A stretch of 64,000 bases of DNA from Styela clava (Eukaryota; Chordata; Ascidiacea; Stolidobranchia; Styelidae). Under the pieces are notes generated by a model that was not told where the DNA came from, did no database searches, and saw only the letters and a list, made by a program, of their open reading frames with translations. How positions within the stretch are numbered: the stretch's first letter is position 1; the number at the start of each line of letters is the position of its first letter. The stretch is taken from assembly GCF_964204865.1 (NCBI RefSeq), contig NC_135263.1, positions 11,515,426 through 11,579,425 of the forward strand. Reading direction: 5' to 3'. The translations under genes and the position numbers were made by a program. Below are positions 14,104 to 26,137 of this stretch, piece after piece.

Positions 14104-15431
14104 TCAGCTTTCTTCGCTTGGTCGCTTAATAAAACTTTTACCAATTTGACAACAAAAATTCCTGGTCTCTTTCTGCTCATTAGTGTCTACCCCTGGAAAA
14201 TAAGTTATCTATTACCGTACATGCAATGTATCTAAAGTGCATACTTTTCGTAGATTAAAAAGGCAGTTCAAATTTCATTGAAATATGTTTCAAAAATATA
14301 TTTTATTTTGGAGGTTAGTAAAATTAACAATATATGCTTACCAAAACTTCGAAATTTCTTTGGTTTTATAACAGCAGTCTTCGTAAATTGATGTAGCTTA
14401 TGTTTATTCCGATAATTATCCTTATTCTTAGGGTATTGCATTTCCAACATATCTATCGATCTGTCATGTTTTGTAATCTAAAATGAGATATATTTCATCT
14501 GATGAACAACAGAATAAAAAATAGTGCTTCAGCATATACCTGACAACTTGTTTTTTTATACAGGAGTAGTAATTTCACAATTTTTTAAGACACCTCATGC
14601 AGAGATTAAAAATTTGATGAACATACTCTAGATGGCTGAATTTATATAAAACCACCTATACAGATGTAGTTTTCGTTTTAAGCTATCAGCAAAATGCATA
14701 TTTCCTTAATAAAAAACATTTCTAATTCAAGCAAAATGATCAGATTCTAAGGAACTCTTCTTCGCCATTTCCCTAAAAGAATCCATACCATGACCAAAGA
14801 GCTTGGATTTATGAATAAACACTATACTAGCTTACAGATGATTCATCCAACGAAGAAAGCGACTCTGGTGACAATAATTTAGGTGGAAGATACCTGCACG
14901 GTATAGATCCCCGTACCAAGCGTCTTCTGGGAGGATCTACCTCTGGAAGAGTATCTGTAATTTAAAAGAAATAATCACTTTAGTATCGTTCTCGATAATT
15001 ACCAAAGTGCAAATAACATGTAGGTAGAGGTAATATGGTTAATGTGGAGATTGCTCTTATTCCTTTATTTTTCCAGTAGTTATATAGTTAAACTTTGAAC
15101 AAATATTTCAACTATGAAAATTACTAAAGCCACAATAACACATTCATCGGAAACAATTTAAACATATAATACATAAGGACATATTGTGATTCACATTATT
15201 CTTACAGGTTTCAACATCGCTAGTCCTGAAATGTTTTTCACATATTCGTATTGTTCCATTTTGTATATGTTCCTGAAGTTCTGCATCACCTTCACGACCT
15301 TGTAATACCTTAATTATTCTTTTCCTCCACGAAGATTGTTTTTTAAAATCGCTCGGTAACTTAAATATTCCCACACCTCTGATATGGCGAGTTGTATTAC
15401 ATCCATATATAGAACAATTTTCCCAAGGCAT
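14104..15431 (-). CDS. THAP-domain protein, four predicted exons, about 189 residues
   Basis: Exons on the minus strand: 15206-15431, 14836-14954, 14342-14477, 14104-14192. They join in frame to 189 codons plus TGA. Residues 1-75 form a THAP zinc finger (a DNA-binding C2CH fold): MPWENCSIYGC gives C-x4-C, then FKLP, SSWRKR, and CEKHF as the C-x2-H pair 52 residues on. Exon 2 holds RRRLVRGSIPCRYLP, which fits the AVPTIF-type box that closes THAP domains. Exons 3 and 4 encode a lysine-rich tail unlike anything I recognise. Donors GTAAGA, GTAAGC (twice) and acceptors TTACAG, TTTTAG, TTCCAG fit. A transposase fragment is the alternative, but clean frames across three introns argue for a real gene. 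Exons 3 and 4 are less certain. Confidence 0.6.
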
Positions 15432-15594
15432 ACCGGTACCGGTAGTCCACTGCCACCAGAAACAAAGTATGTTGAGTGGAAAATGCAATCAGTAAAATAT
15501 TATCAAAAGTTTACTGTAGAGCATGACAGAGTGGTATAAGTCTGGATCAAAAAAATGGATGCTTGAAAAATTAATTTTAGAAGTAACTGGACAG

Positions 15595-15795
15595 GATTTT
15601 TATATATTCATCCCAGGACTGCAGGAAGAGAAGAGTTATTAAGATGACCTAACGTATGGCATACAATGGCCTATCGCCATCTGTGTACAAGCCAATATTG
15701 GGTATGGAATCATGCCAGCCAGTTGTTTGTTTTAGATGCTTAAACTTGACTTTAAAACCCAGCCAAACACAAATCTGCCAGACTGCCACTGATTG
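15595..15795 (-). repeat. Diverged second copy of the putative SINE
   Basis: Read on the minus strand, this contains AAAACAAACAACTGGCT, a CCATACCC word, a TCTTCTC-rich part and GGGATGAATATATAAAAATCC, in the same order as in the copy at 9035-9357. It lies just upstream of the THAP gene. Confidence 0.45.
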
Positions 15796-16329
15796 AAATA
15801 CTTCTTGATTAGAATAAGTTTATCAGGCATAAATGTGAAGGCACGGCCTGTACCATTACAGTACAGTACTAGACATTTCATTCTCACAAAAATTACAAAA
15901 CTACGGCCGTACCCATGCTTTGGCCATTATCAGAGAAGAGAAATTAACACAGAACTCAAAATGTCTCCCTTGCTAAAAGGTTTTTATGATTTACTAAGAC
16001 ATCTTAAGAAAAAATCGAAAAAAATTTCTAATCCACTCTGCTAGTCAATTATAATATCAATATTTATGAAACTTGCTGTACAAAACATATTTCATTCATA
16101 TCCAAACACTACCCCTTGCTGATGCCAGCAAATTCAATTCAGGAATATCCGGGTGTAATCATAATACATATATGAAACATGGCATACTTAATGATTTCTG
16201 CGGATTGGATTCATTCAGATATATAAAACTGAATGTATTTGTTAGCATCGGTATACACATCAAATTTGATGTCAGAATACTTTCACCGCTTAATAGTTAA
16301 TACCACATGATTGAAGGGCAGGTTCGTAA
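15796..16329. other. Spacer between SINE copy and transposase relic
   Basis: Nothing supported. It may hold the further-decayed 3' end of the transposase. Confidence 0.4.
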
Positions 16330-17533
16330 CCGATATCGAATCACACTATCTTGAGATATACAGACCTTAGTCTCCTTTAACTTGAAGAAATCTTAATCCT
16401 ATCCTAACAGGTCTATAAATCATCCACAGATCAATCTCATCATCAAATAACCTCTTATTGCCTGCAATTTTATGAGCAATTTGGAACATGCTGTCATAAC
16501 TTTATCACTCGTGCTACCTGGATATCCGTTACTCATGAAAATGATAGCACAATTATGTGCAGTTCCGACTAAATATTCGGTGTCAGTCTATGTTTCTAAT
16601 TACTGTAGCTGACAGAAGCTTCCTGCAAATCACATCGCGGTGTTTCAAAAAGAAATTCTGTGCAGTCCAATGTAATCTTGCAATTTGGAATTGTTGAAAA
16701 ACACCGTGGCAGGGTGCATTCCGTTTTTGTCAAAGAGTGCAGTTGGCACATAAAGATAATGCCAATAAAAAATATCTCGTGAAATGCTTGAAAATGTCAA
16801 AAAAATATTCTGCATCGTGATGGTACTTATTAAATGATAATGTTGCCAATATAAAAATAAGGCAGCTTGAGCTTCATCAAAAAAAATAAGAAATTGATCA
16901 AAGCTACTAATTGAATTTACTGTTTTTCCACTCCAATATTGTAGTGGCTCGAATCTATCAATCACTGCCATCAACATATCAATTACATCTTTCTGCAACC
17001 CGTATAACTTTGCAAATTCATCTTTTGATAGTGAGCTATAAAACCTTCAATTTTAATCCTTGAATAATTTTGTTAGCAGTTTCTCATTCATTTTTCAATT
17101 GTTTGGGGATTTACCTTCTTTTGAAGATGGTCCTTGTAGAATGGATGGAGCAGAGAGGGCAAGGCTTTCAGTACTGCAGTAGAGGTGTCTGTTGGACTGC
17201 ATTCCTGCATTCGATTGGTAGCATAGCACAAAGAGATGTAGTTCTTGTGCGCTTTGAAACATCACCTCTGAGATTCCAACAGGGCAAGGCTCCTCTTTTT
17301 AATACTTTTCCCTGGAATATTAGTGGTCGATCTGATGTCCTTTTTGTGCCATAGTCTTCACTACTGAAGTGGTACGAGCAAACGCGAGCACTTGTAGATG
17401 GCACAAAATTTTCTCTGCTGACACGAATTATCCAAGCCTTCCAAAGCTTTGGATCCTTTGGAAATTCATGGAGAGATCGGTCTGGCTGTTTCTCAGACGT
17501 TGCAGAGCACCTGTATACGACACAGTACACCAT
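16330..17533 (-). pseudogene. Decayed THAP / PIF-Harbinger-type transposase (DDE_Tnp_4)
   Basis: It begins at ATG 17533 with a full THAP finger: MVYCVVYRC, HEFPKDPKLWKAWI, VCSYHF, then LKRGALPCWNL. The frame breaks near 17230. Around 16850-17020 comes EPLQYWSGKTVNSISSFDQF, running by a shift into FLMKLKL; compare the family's FDQFLITLMKLRLNL. Near 16630-16680 a further frame reads ITLDCTEFLFETP, like the family's DCTE(I/V)FIERP with the first catalytic Asp. Next, near 16450-16560, comes EYFVGTAHNCAIIFMSNGYP then GSTSDK, the segment before the second Asp. Several frameshifts and stops make it non-functional. I found no terminal repeats or 3-bp duplication. Confidence 0.75.
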
Positions 17534-17890
17534 AGTCCGCTAGTCAGTATTTTTGATTTGGAAGCAAGCTCTGCAGTTTCCTAAATTACGGTACTCATAC
17601 AGCCATGCGCTATGCAGCGTGTTCTACAGTATTCTGCAATCTGGCAATGGTAAAACTTACATTGTTGCAAGCTGCTGTAGCAGAATACAAACTGAAAGAA
17701 TGCTCAATACAGTGTTCTTCAAACCTTTCACAATTTTTCAAGAACTTCGCATACCTGTATACGGTACCTAACAAATACAGAAATACCAAGGTTTTAAGGC
17801 CTAAATAAACATTAAATTTTTAGCACAGAGATTGTATAAAAACTAAAACTGACGATATTGCAATGTCACCCTGCATTTTAATTAATGGTC

Positions 17891-18590
17891 TACCGGGGGG
17901 ACGGTCTTACTACTTACTGAATACAGCGCGAAACACCGCAAAACAGAGGGAAACAGCGCAAAACAGTGGGGAAACAGCGCAAAACAGCGCGAAAGAGCGC
18001 AAAACAGGAAAACAGTGTGAAGCAGAAAAAAATTTTGCAATGAGTTCGGGGCACCTTGTTTTGAGTTGGAGTACCACGGCAGCAAATTAAAAACACAAAC
18101 CAACGTATGTAGCCAGTAATGCTGTAATGGCAGGCCCCTGCTGGTGACACATTTTGGGTACCATAATTTAGAACATTTTCCATATGGATATGGTTGGATT
18201 TAGGGTTAGGTAAAAAGGGACCTCTAGAAGTATGTGCACCAAGATGGCGCACAACCTGAAAATAGTATGTGTGTGTGTGTAGCGGATTCAGGTTGTGCGA
18301 CACATTGCTGCACATAATTCTGGAGCACCAAAAAGGTAGATAAAATTTCGCATGATGACCTATAATCCGGTACATAACCTTGTAAATATACCGGAAAGAG
18401 CGCCATAAAACCATGGCGAGAGGCGCCGTGGTTTTTTCGTGGCAGGAGGTGGTAATGACTGCGTCTCCTGTTTTGCGCTGTTTCCCTCTGTTTTGCGCTG
18501 GTTTCCTTCTGTTTCGCGCTATTTTGCGCTGTTTCGCGCTCTTTGCGCTGTTTCGCGCTGTATTCAGTAAGTAGTAAGACCCACCGGTGG
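17891..18590. repeat. Foldback element with GCGCGAAAC/GCGCAAAAC arrays in both arms
   Basis: The left arm (about 17891-18012) and right arm (about 18465-18590) are reverse complements. Both read GGTCTTACTACTTACTGAAT then ACAGCGCGAAAC from outside in, then run into short imperfect repeats built on AGCGCGAAAC, AGCGCAAAAC and AGAGGGAAAC. A solo fragment of the outer end (TTCAGTAAGTAG(C/T)AAGACCC) lies at 19375-19394. The open frames crossing it are by-products of the repeats. Confidence 0.7.
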
Positions 18591-18822
18591 GATAAATATG
18601 TAAATCCTATCCTATCCTACTGTAGGCAAGTTGTAAATGGTCTAAATTTGACAAGCGACGTGCATGGCCGCGTTTTCATGGTTGTCTTCGATTGATTAAT
18701 TTAATATTGGAGTTATAATCCCCGGCTTTGGCTGTACAACCTTCGTATACCGTTTATCAGTACTGTACCGGTACCTACTGTGTTCAGGTTGTGCGCCATC
18801 TTGGTGCACATACTTCTGAAGC
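18222..18822. repeat. Second inverted-repeat pair, interleaved with the previous one
   Basis: AGAAGTATGTGCACCAAGAT near 18226-18245, continuing GGCGCACAACCTGAA, has a matching reverse complement near 18783-18821. The family resembles the element at 55-305. Its left arm lies inside the 17891-18590 foldback and its right arm outside. A TG microsatellite follows the left arm near 18269-18280. Confidence 0.6.
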
Positions 18823-19540
18823 TCCAGAATAGAATCGGCTAAAATAAAATAATTGCAAAATATTTTCAATCAAAAACATCATTGACGTCGTGTAAAGCAC
18901 TTCCAAGTCGACGTTAATTGAAATCCTTTCATGTCGGGTGTAATTTAATGGCGTGCAAGTCTGCGTTTGATTACGATAAAAAATGAAATAATTGTGAAAT
19001 GTTTTAAATCAAGCGGGATAGGATTTGTGTGCCATATTCGTTGTTTTTATAAACACGAAAAACAATTTTCGAAAGTGGCGATATTTGAATATTATTTCAA
19101 TTGGACTTCCCTGCTTCAAGCACTGCATTAACCTAAAACATTGCATTGACCTAAAACAAATAAATATCACAACACGCGCTTTTCATTTTCGCTTGTCGGC
19201 CTATCGTATGTAGAAAATCCTTACGTGTGTCAAAGCAATATTTTTACGATAAGAATTTTCGTAAGTTGGATTTTTCGTATCCAGAGCCGTTCGTAGGTAG
19301 AGTTTCCAATCAAATCGTTTAATTAAAATTTCCAGGACGCTAATAAATAATGAAAGAAAAATGTTTCCCTCTCTTCAGTAAGTAGCAAGACCCGCGCGGA
19401 ATCGTTGCAACGGGTTTACCTTTACACTGTCAAGCTGGAGAGAGCCTGGTTCACTGCTATTTTTTTGTACAAGTTATAATTTTGTAATCGTGAGTAATGT
19501 ATTTCAGTCGCCACGGGGTAGAATAAACTCGATAGAATTG
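18823..19540. other. Intergenic spacer upstream of H3 3' end
   Basis: No gene seen. It contains only the 20-base fragment of the foldback end at 19375-19394. Confidence 0.5.
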
Positions 19541-19548
19541 CTTTTGGT

Positions 19549-19564
19549 GGCTCTGAAAAGAGCC
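19549..19564 (-). terminator. Histone 3' stem-loop of H3
   Basis: The minus strand reads GGCTCTTTTCAGAGCC, identical to the H4 stem-loop, 15 bases after the H3 stop codon. Confidence 0.95.
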
Positions 19565-19578
19565 GTTTGGTATAAAAT

Positions 19579-20638
<1,060 letters not shown>

Positions 20639-20661
20639 ATTCAGAGATAACTTTACAAAAC

Positions 20662-20677
20662 GGCACTTTTCAGTGCC
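20662..20677 (+). terminator. Histone 3' stem-loop of H2A (variant stem)
   Basis: The sequence is GGCACTTTTCAGTGCC. The fourth stem pair is A-U instead of the U-A of the H3 and H4 stem-loops here, so both sides changed together. A purine-rich GCAGAAAGCA at 20709-20718 could be the downstream element read by U7 snRNA. Confidence 0.9.
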
Positions 20678-20719
20678 ACCCATAATATTCAAATAGCAGA
20701 GTTTGAATGCAGAAAGCAC

Positions 20720-21458
20720 GGTATTTTAAACATGCGAATAAAACCTGTTGGTCGATTGCCTAGCTTGTTATAGCTTTAACGGATTTCCAGGGAAACAAAT
20801 TAGGCCTACTGCGAAAATAGTATACAGAATGCTCAATATATATATGTGCGCCTATTTGTGTATGTATAAATTTGAACGCTGCTATATTTCCTCTTTGGTA
20901 ACACTAGCCAAGGGTCTTCGAAATGACACATTATAAACCAGAATTACACACGAGGCAGGAAACGTATCCAGCCATTTTTAAGCCTTCAATGGTGCGTCGT
21001 TGCTCTCTACACACAATGTCTAAACAAATATTTAACCGGTGGTGTGACTGCATGTTGTTTTTTTCAGATATCTTAGTCACTTATCCAAAAATGATACCAC
21101 GACGACGTATCTATGATATGGCATCGGCTAATCTTACGAGTATTCATGCAGGTAGTTCCTAATGAAGTAGATAGTTACTTGCAACATAAGAAGGAATATA
21201 TATATAGGAAATGAGGAGCTGGTGTGGAGTTTTCGCAAAATTCAAGTGTGAGGCAGTTTAGATTACTTTGTCTTAGGAGTTAACTTACCCATATATAGGA
21301 ACAAAAGCAGCACATATACTTTCTCGTGAATACGAGGTGCTCATAACCCGTTTTTTCTTTAACTGACCAGAATTCATGCCCGCTGGAAGAATATTAGACA
21401 ATCATCATTTTCTACGAACAATTTCGATGATTTAGTACAATAGCAATTATTTACCACC
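20720..21458. other. Intergenic spacer, H2A to LITAF gene
   Basis: No gene seen. A TA-rich run at 21196-21206 could serve as a weak TATA for the next gene, but nothing confirms it. Confidence 0.4.
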
Positions 21459-23388
21459 ATGTCGGATCAAAGTGCACCCATTCCAATACCCGAACCAAGT
21501 GCTGATCCTATTCGCGAAAATATACAAGACGATGAGCAAACTCTTCCGGCACTACAGCCACCACCTTACGTACCTACGGATCCATACCCCGATGCAAAGT
21601 TTATGAATCAAGGTACTTTTCAGGTTTTAAAATTTGTAAATCTTTTTATATATTATTATTTTCGAACTTCCATACACTCCCACTTAGAGGAAGCCAATGA
21701 CATTGTTTTTATGATACAGTCATCTCTCTCGGTCCCTTTCCGTAAATACGATACTTGGATTACGCTCACTCATCTAAATTTCAACTAATTTAAAAAAATA
21801 CAGATAATCTGCCAAAAATATTTTTATCCATGACTCTGTGTCGAGAGATTCCAAAAACGGTAAATTATACCTAGTTTCATCACCATGTTATTTCAATTTT
21901 GCTATTTCGAATTCCAGATATACAAAATGGCTATCTCAATGATATATTATATAATTTTTTAGAATTTATTGCATCGTATCCGATCACTACACAGCCAATG
22001 ACACACCCTTATGTGGCTAATGCTGATCAAGCCCCGGTTACGTTTCAGAACAGAAATTATTATCCACCTGGGGTGACAACATATTCAGCAGAACCGAATT
22101 CAGGGTCAACGGTTTTATTTCACACTGCAGGATATAACGACGTACCTGTTGTGGTGAGTTGAAACTTATAATATTTCATATTATGTCATTGATTTCCGAT
22201 TTGAATTTGTATATATATATATTTTGAAATAGGAGAATGCAAATTAACAAACTAAATATATATAAGCCTACTATATATGCATGAGAAATCGTAATGTTGA
22301 AATTGTACGAATTGTTACTACTCCTGTGATCAGTAATGATATTTAGTTATAATGTTCAATAGTGGAACCTCGAGAAGTTTTTCCTAGTCCAAGCATTAAG
22401 TTTTATCAATAATATCTAATTTTTCTTTTATCAATATCAAGACGAATTGTGACGCTCTTATAATAAAAACCTAAAACGATAGTGATTTATCTGATTTTTC
22501 CAAAGTCCGTTTAACATTTGCCACCAAATAATAACAGCAAAACTTTTTTACTTTGTGTTTACTCAGGTAACGTGTGTAAACTGCCGTAAAGTCGTGACAT
22601 CACGTATTGATTTTGTATCGGGAGGTTTTACCTGGTTGATGTGCTGTTTTATATGCATCATATGGTGAGTTTCGTGTGATGTTATTGTTAATTGGAAATT
22701 TCGGTGATGAACGGGAAATCGACGTTCCCCGACCCTCAACCCCAAGAAGCGTCTTACTCTGTTTTATCACCACCGTTTTTACGAGTTGGCGTTTACAAAC
22801 TAGTTTATTTCTACATAATCATCATTTAATATATTCAACTCCTGCCATTTAAAAATACTGGCAGGCCGCAGAGACTATCACAATTTTTGGTTTTTGCAAC
22901 TATACCAAAACTTCTCGGTAGACAAAATTACCATCTTATCATATAATCTATTCTTACATTTCAAACACACAAATAAACACGAAAACAAACCATAGTTCCC
23001 TCCTTGCTTTAAAATCTGTCCTCATGAAAAATTTGCCTGAGCACCCCCGACAATTTCAGTTGTTCATCACCTCTATAACTTATTGACCATTGCTAGTCAA
23101 GGAAATCGATGTTCATGGAATCGAAACATTCATTGAATCTATCCGTGAGATTTCCGAACAATACAATGAGCAGATTCGTCGCTCATTCTGTCGAAAATTG
23201 TCATTATCTATGAGAAAATGCTCGTCCAAGCCTACAATTTTCATTATGGATATATTTATCGAAAATATTTCTTCTTTTTCAGTCCTCTATTTTGTTGGCT
23301 GATTCCATTTTGTATTCCGGGAACGAAAGACGTTTATCATTACTGTCCCGAATGCAATCAAATGATGGGAGTGTGCAAACGTATGTGA
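21459..23388 (+). CDS. LITAF: LITAF-domain membrane protein, four exons, 182 residues
   Basis: Exons: 21459-21612, 21963-22153, 22567-22664, 23283-23388, in one frame to TGA. The LITAF domain is a zinc-binding monotopic anchor on the cytosolic face of late endosomes and lysosomes. It is seen here as CVNC (residues 118-121), a hydrophobic stretch at about 134-162 (FTWLMCCFICIICCPLFCWL and on), and YCPECNQMMG with the second Cys pair at 169 and 172. The N-terminal half is proline-rich and has a PPPY motif (34-37), the kind bound by WW domains of NEDD4-type ubiquitin ligases in this family. Invertebrates often have several LITAF/CDIP1-type genes, so orthology to LITAF itself is unproven. Exon 2 was started at 21963 because only that acceptor keeps the phase. 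Confidence 0.9.
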
Positions 23389-23506
23389 AAATCGCACCAC
23401 CGAATTGAACTTTACATGACACCTCCGCAATATGTACCTATTCTTAGAAAATAATTAATAGTAGCCTACTTCGAACGTAATACAGCCGAATGTATTGAGG
23501 CCGAAC

Positions 23507-23512
23507 AATAAA
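23507..23512 (+). terminator. Poly(A) signal of the LITAF-domain gene
   Basis: AATAAA, 119 bases after the stop codon. Confidence 0.6.
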
Positions 23513-26137
23513 AATAGTGTTTCATGAAAATATTGTTTTTTTGGCCTATTTTCTATGCAATCGATTATTTTTATCACTTCAATTTTTTTGCTTATACTCT
23601 TGCCTACTGGGTTTCGTTTGTGTATATAAATAAATGACTAATTTTGAAGTTCTGTATAGCATTCTGGATGAAAATATTTGTTTGCAAAGACTAATTCAAG
23701 ACTTTTGCTGGCAGTTAGTTTGGGCCCTGAATTATGAAAGGCGAAAAGACAACATATAGTTCACCATCCTGTTTTCAACGATATGAACAATGGGTTTACA
23801 AAGCTGTGAAGGCGAGACATAGCAGTTAACACGATTCTGAGACTTTCTAACACCACCTCGTAGATGTCAATAGCATAACATTATCATTATACTAACAAAC
23901 AAAAGAAATGTGACAATTTAATCGGTTTTGAAGATTTTATTGCACAAGAAAAAGCGATGCAGGACAATGAATGAATGAAAAAAAAAAAGCTAAATGAAAT
24001 AAGGTAAAGAACATGAACCCAAACAGTCACTAAGTTCTGAACTTCTTCTAATAAACATTAACAACCGCTGTTGAATTATTCCGAACAGATAGCCTCAGCG
24101 GGGATTCGAAAGTTCCGCATACTAAACTTCACTCCCAATCCCGATATTCAAATATAATAAATAACATGGATGAAAATAGTGGTATAGTCCCGAACAGAGC
24201 AACTTGGGCAAAAAAGTTATAGACTTTTCAAAGTTATAGACGTATTTCCAAATCCAATAATAAAGCTGTTAATATGGTACTGAAAATGGGAAGAAAATTC
24301 CAAAAACAATCAAATTAAAACCCACTAATTAAAAAAATCATTTCAGGAGAGTGACACTGCAGTAGATGATCCAACAAAAAAGCAAAACAAGCAAATGCAA
24401 AAATATGTGCGATATTATGTCATAGAACAAAAAAGACTAAATTGAAAATAAAACAAAAAGTTGTAAATGAGTAAGATAACATAGGATTATGAAAAATGAA
24501 ACATTTTGATAACTTGAAGGAACTGACCGAAAATTTGAGCAATATATTAGACAGCAATTGCCACAAATACTTTGGTGCAGTCAAACACAAAACATAATAT
24601 TATATATGTTCGGTGTAGGATTCTAGCAGTTACATCAGAGGAAAAAATTCAAAAATATGGCAAACTGAAGATGCACCATAGCTCCAAATGAGCAAGCATC
24701 TATTTGCGTGAAAAGGAGGTGTTAGGTATTTGAATGATTGCAATTTTTTATCAAGCAAAGCCCACCATATTTATTACATCTGGAGTGAGATGGAATCCAA
24801 GGGGAAACAATTACCATTTCAAGCTTAGTATGAAAATAATTCCAACAAATGGATCCTCACAAGAACATACACAATTTTACTGGTGATCAAATCAGTGGGA
24901 ATGCAATTTCGTGAAAAGGAATGCCAAATTGAACGTGACCATGTGATGTGCCAAACACAAAATACATACAGTGGCTTTAAGAGTCCAAATGAACACACAT
25001 TTGGGTCTATATTACCCCAATACGATTGATCGATCAAATACCATGTTTGGGACAAGCCTCAATAGCCAAAGTTAGTCAGGACTGAATGATTTGTGAAGAG
25101 ATTGAAAACATGCGCACTTTTCTTCTCCCAAAAAAGTGAAGAAAAGGGTTTGAACTTGAATTACTAACATATATGTGGATGATATATACTCGCAGAGATG
25201 AAAACTGAAATAGCGTTACAATTGTTAATCATACCCTGTCTTAAAAAAACAGCGCAGTGGTTATCTTAATTCACACCAAGACCAAGTGTTTATATCCTAT
25301 ATTATTCTTTCCTCAGAGTTTGAGAGAAGGCTTAATTCAATCTTCAAAAACATTTGATGAATTTAAAAAAAAATGCAAATTGAATGTCTAATTTAATAAT
25401 AGAGTTGTCTTTGATATACTGCAGAGATTCTGATACATTGGAAATTCCAGCCGTAGAAAATTTTTTCCATGTGATATTTGACCCAGGAAATAATGAGGTT
25501 ATACATCCCTAAGCTCCATAAAGATGCCTTTTTAAATTGATTCATTGTATAACGTCTTGTTTTTTAAACTTTCTTCCGAATTTTCTGGGTAGAATTTTCA
25601 TGGCTGAAACCTTCCATATAACGAAAACCTATGTTTTGTCGTAACAACAATGCTATTAAAAATGAATTTCAAACCAAGCAGATAAGAAACAACACCCCAT
25701 TCTATAGACATACTTAATTGTAGATTTTTCACAAACGTGTATTTAAATACAACGCAAACCAAATATCATATCTGTACATAAACTGTACAATATAATGCCC
25801 TTCTCGGCTATATTAGTATTTAAAAATAAAAGCCAACATAGAAAATAACAAAACCACATGAGTCCCTGCTTCTGTATGTGTAAAGCACAATGGAAATTTT
25901 GTTATCTTGCTTATAAGAAACAAAAAATTTAATACTGATTCGCGCTTAATATTAATGTAAAATCTGATGTGTATATGCTTTGTTAGTGTTCACCTTGTAC
26001 CAATGTTCCCATCTGATGCTAGTAATAAAATAGGTAGGACTTTTCAACCAAATTTTGTGGCCGACGACGATTTGCTTGTTGCAGCCAAACCAAACTTTAC
26101 ATTTTGCAAAATGTATGAACCAATCCCATTGCGTATT
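23513..26137. other. Spacer between convergent LITAF and FBXW7 genes
   Basis: This 2.6-kb AT-rich stretch must hold the FBXW7 3' UTR at its right end. The nearest minus-strand candidate poly(A) signal is ATTAAA near 25929. I see no other gene. Confidence 0.5.

Noticed and set aside
17882-18414. Open frames of 73 to 166 codons on the minus strand
   Set aside because: They run through the GCGCGAAAC repeat arms and a TG microsatellite. The Phe/Leu/Arg-rich translation is a by-product of the repeat.
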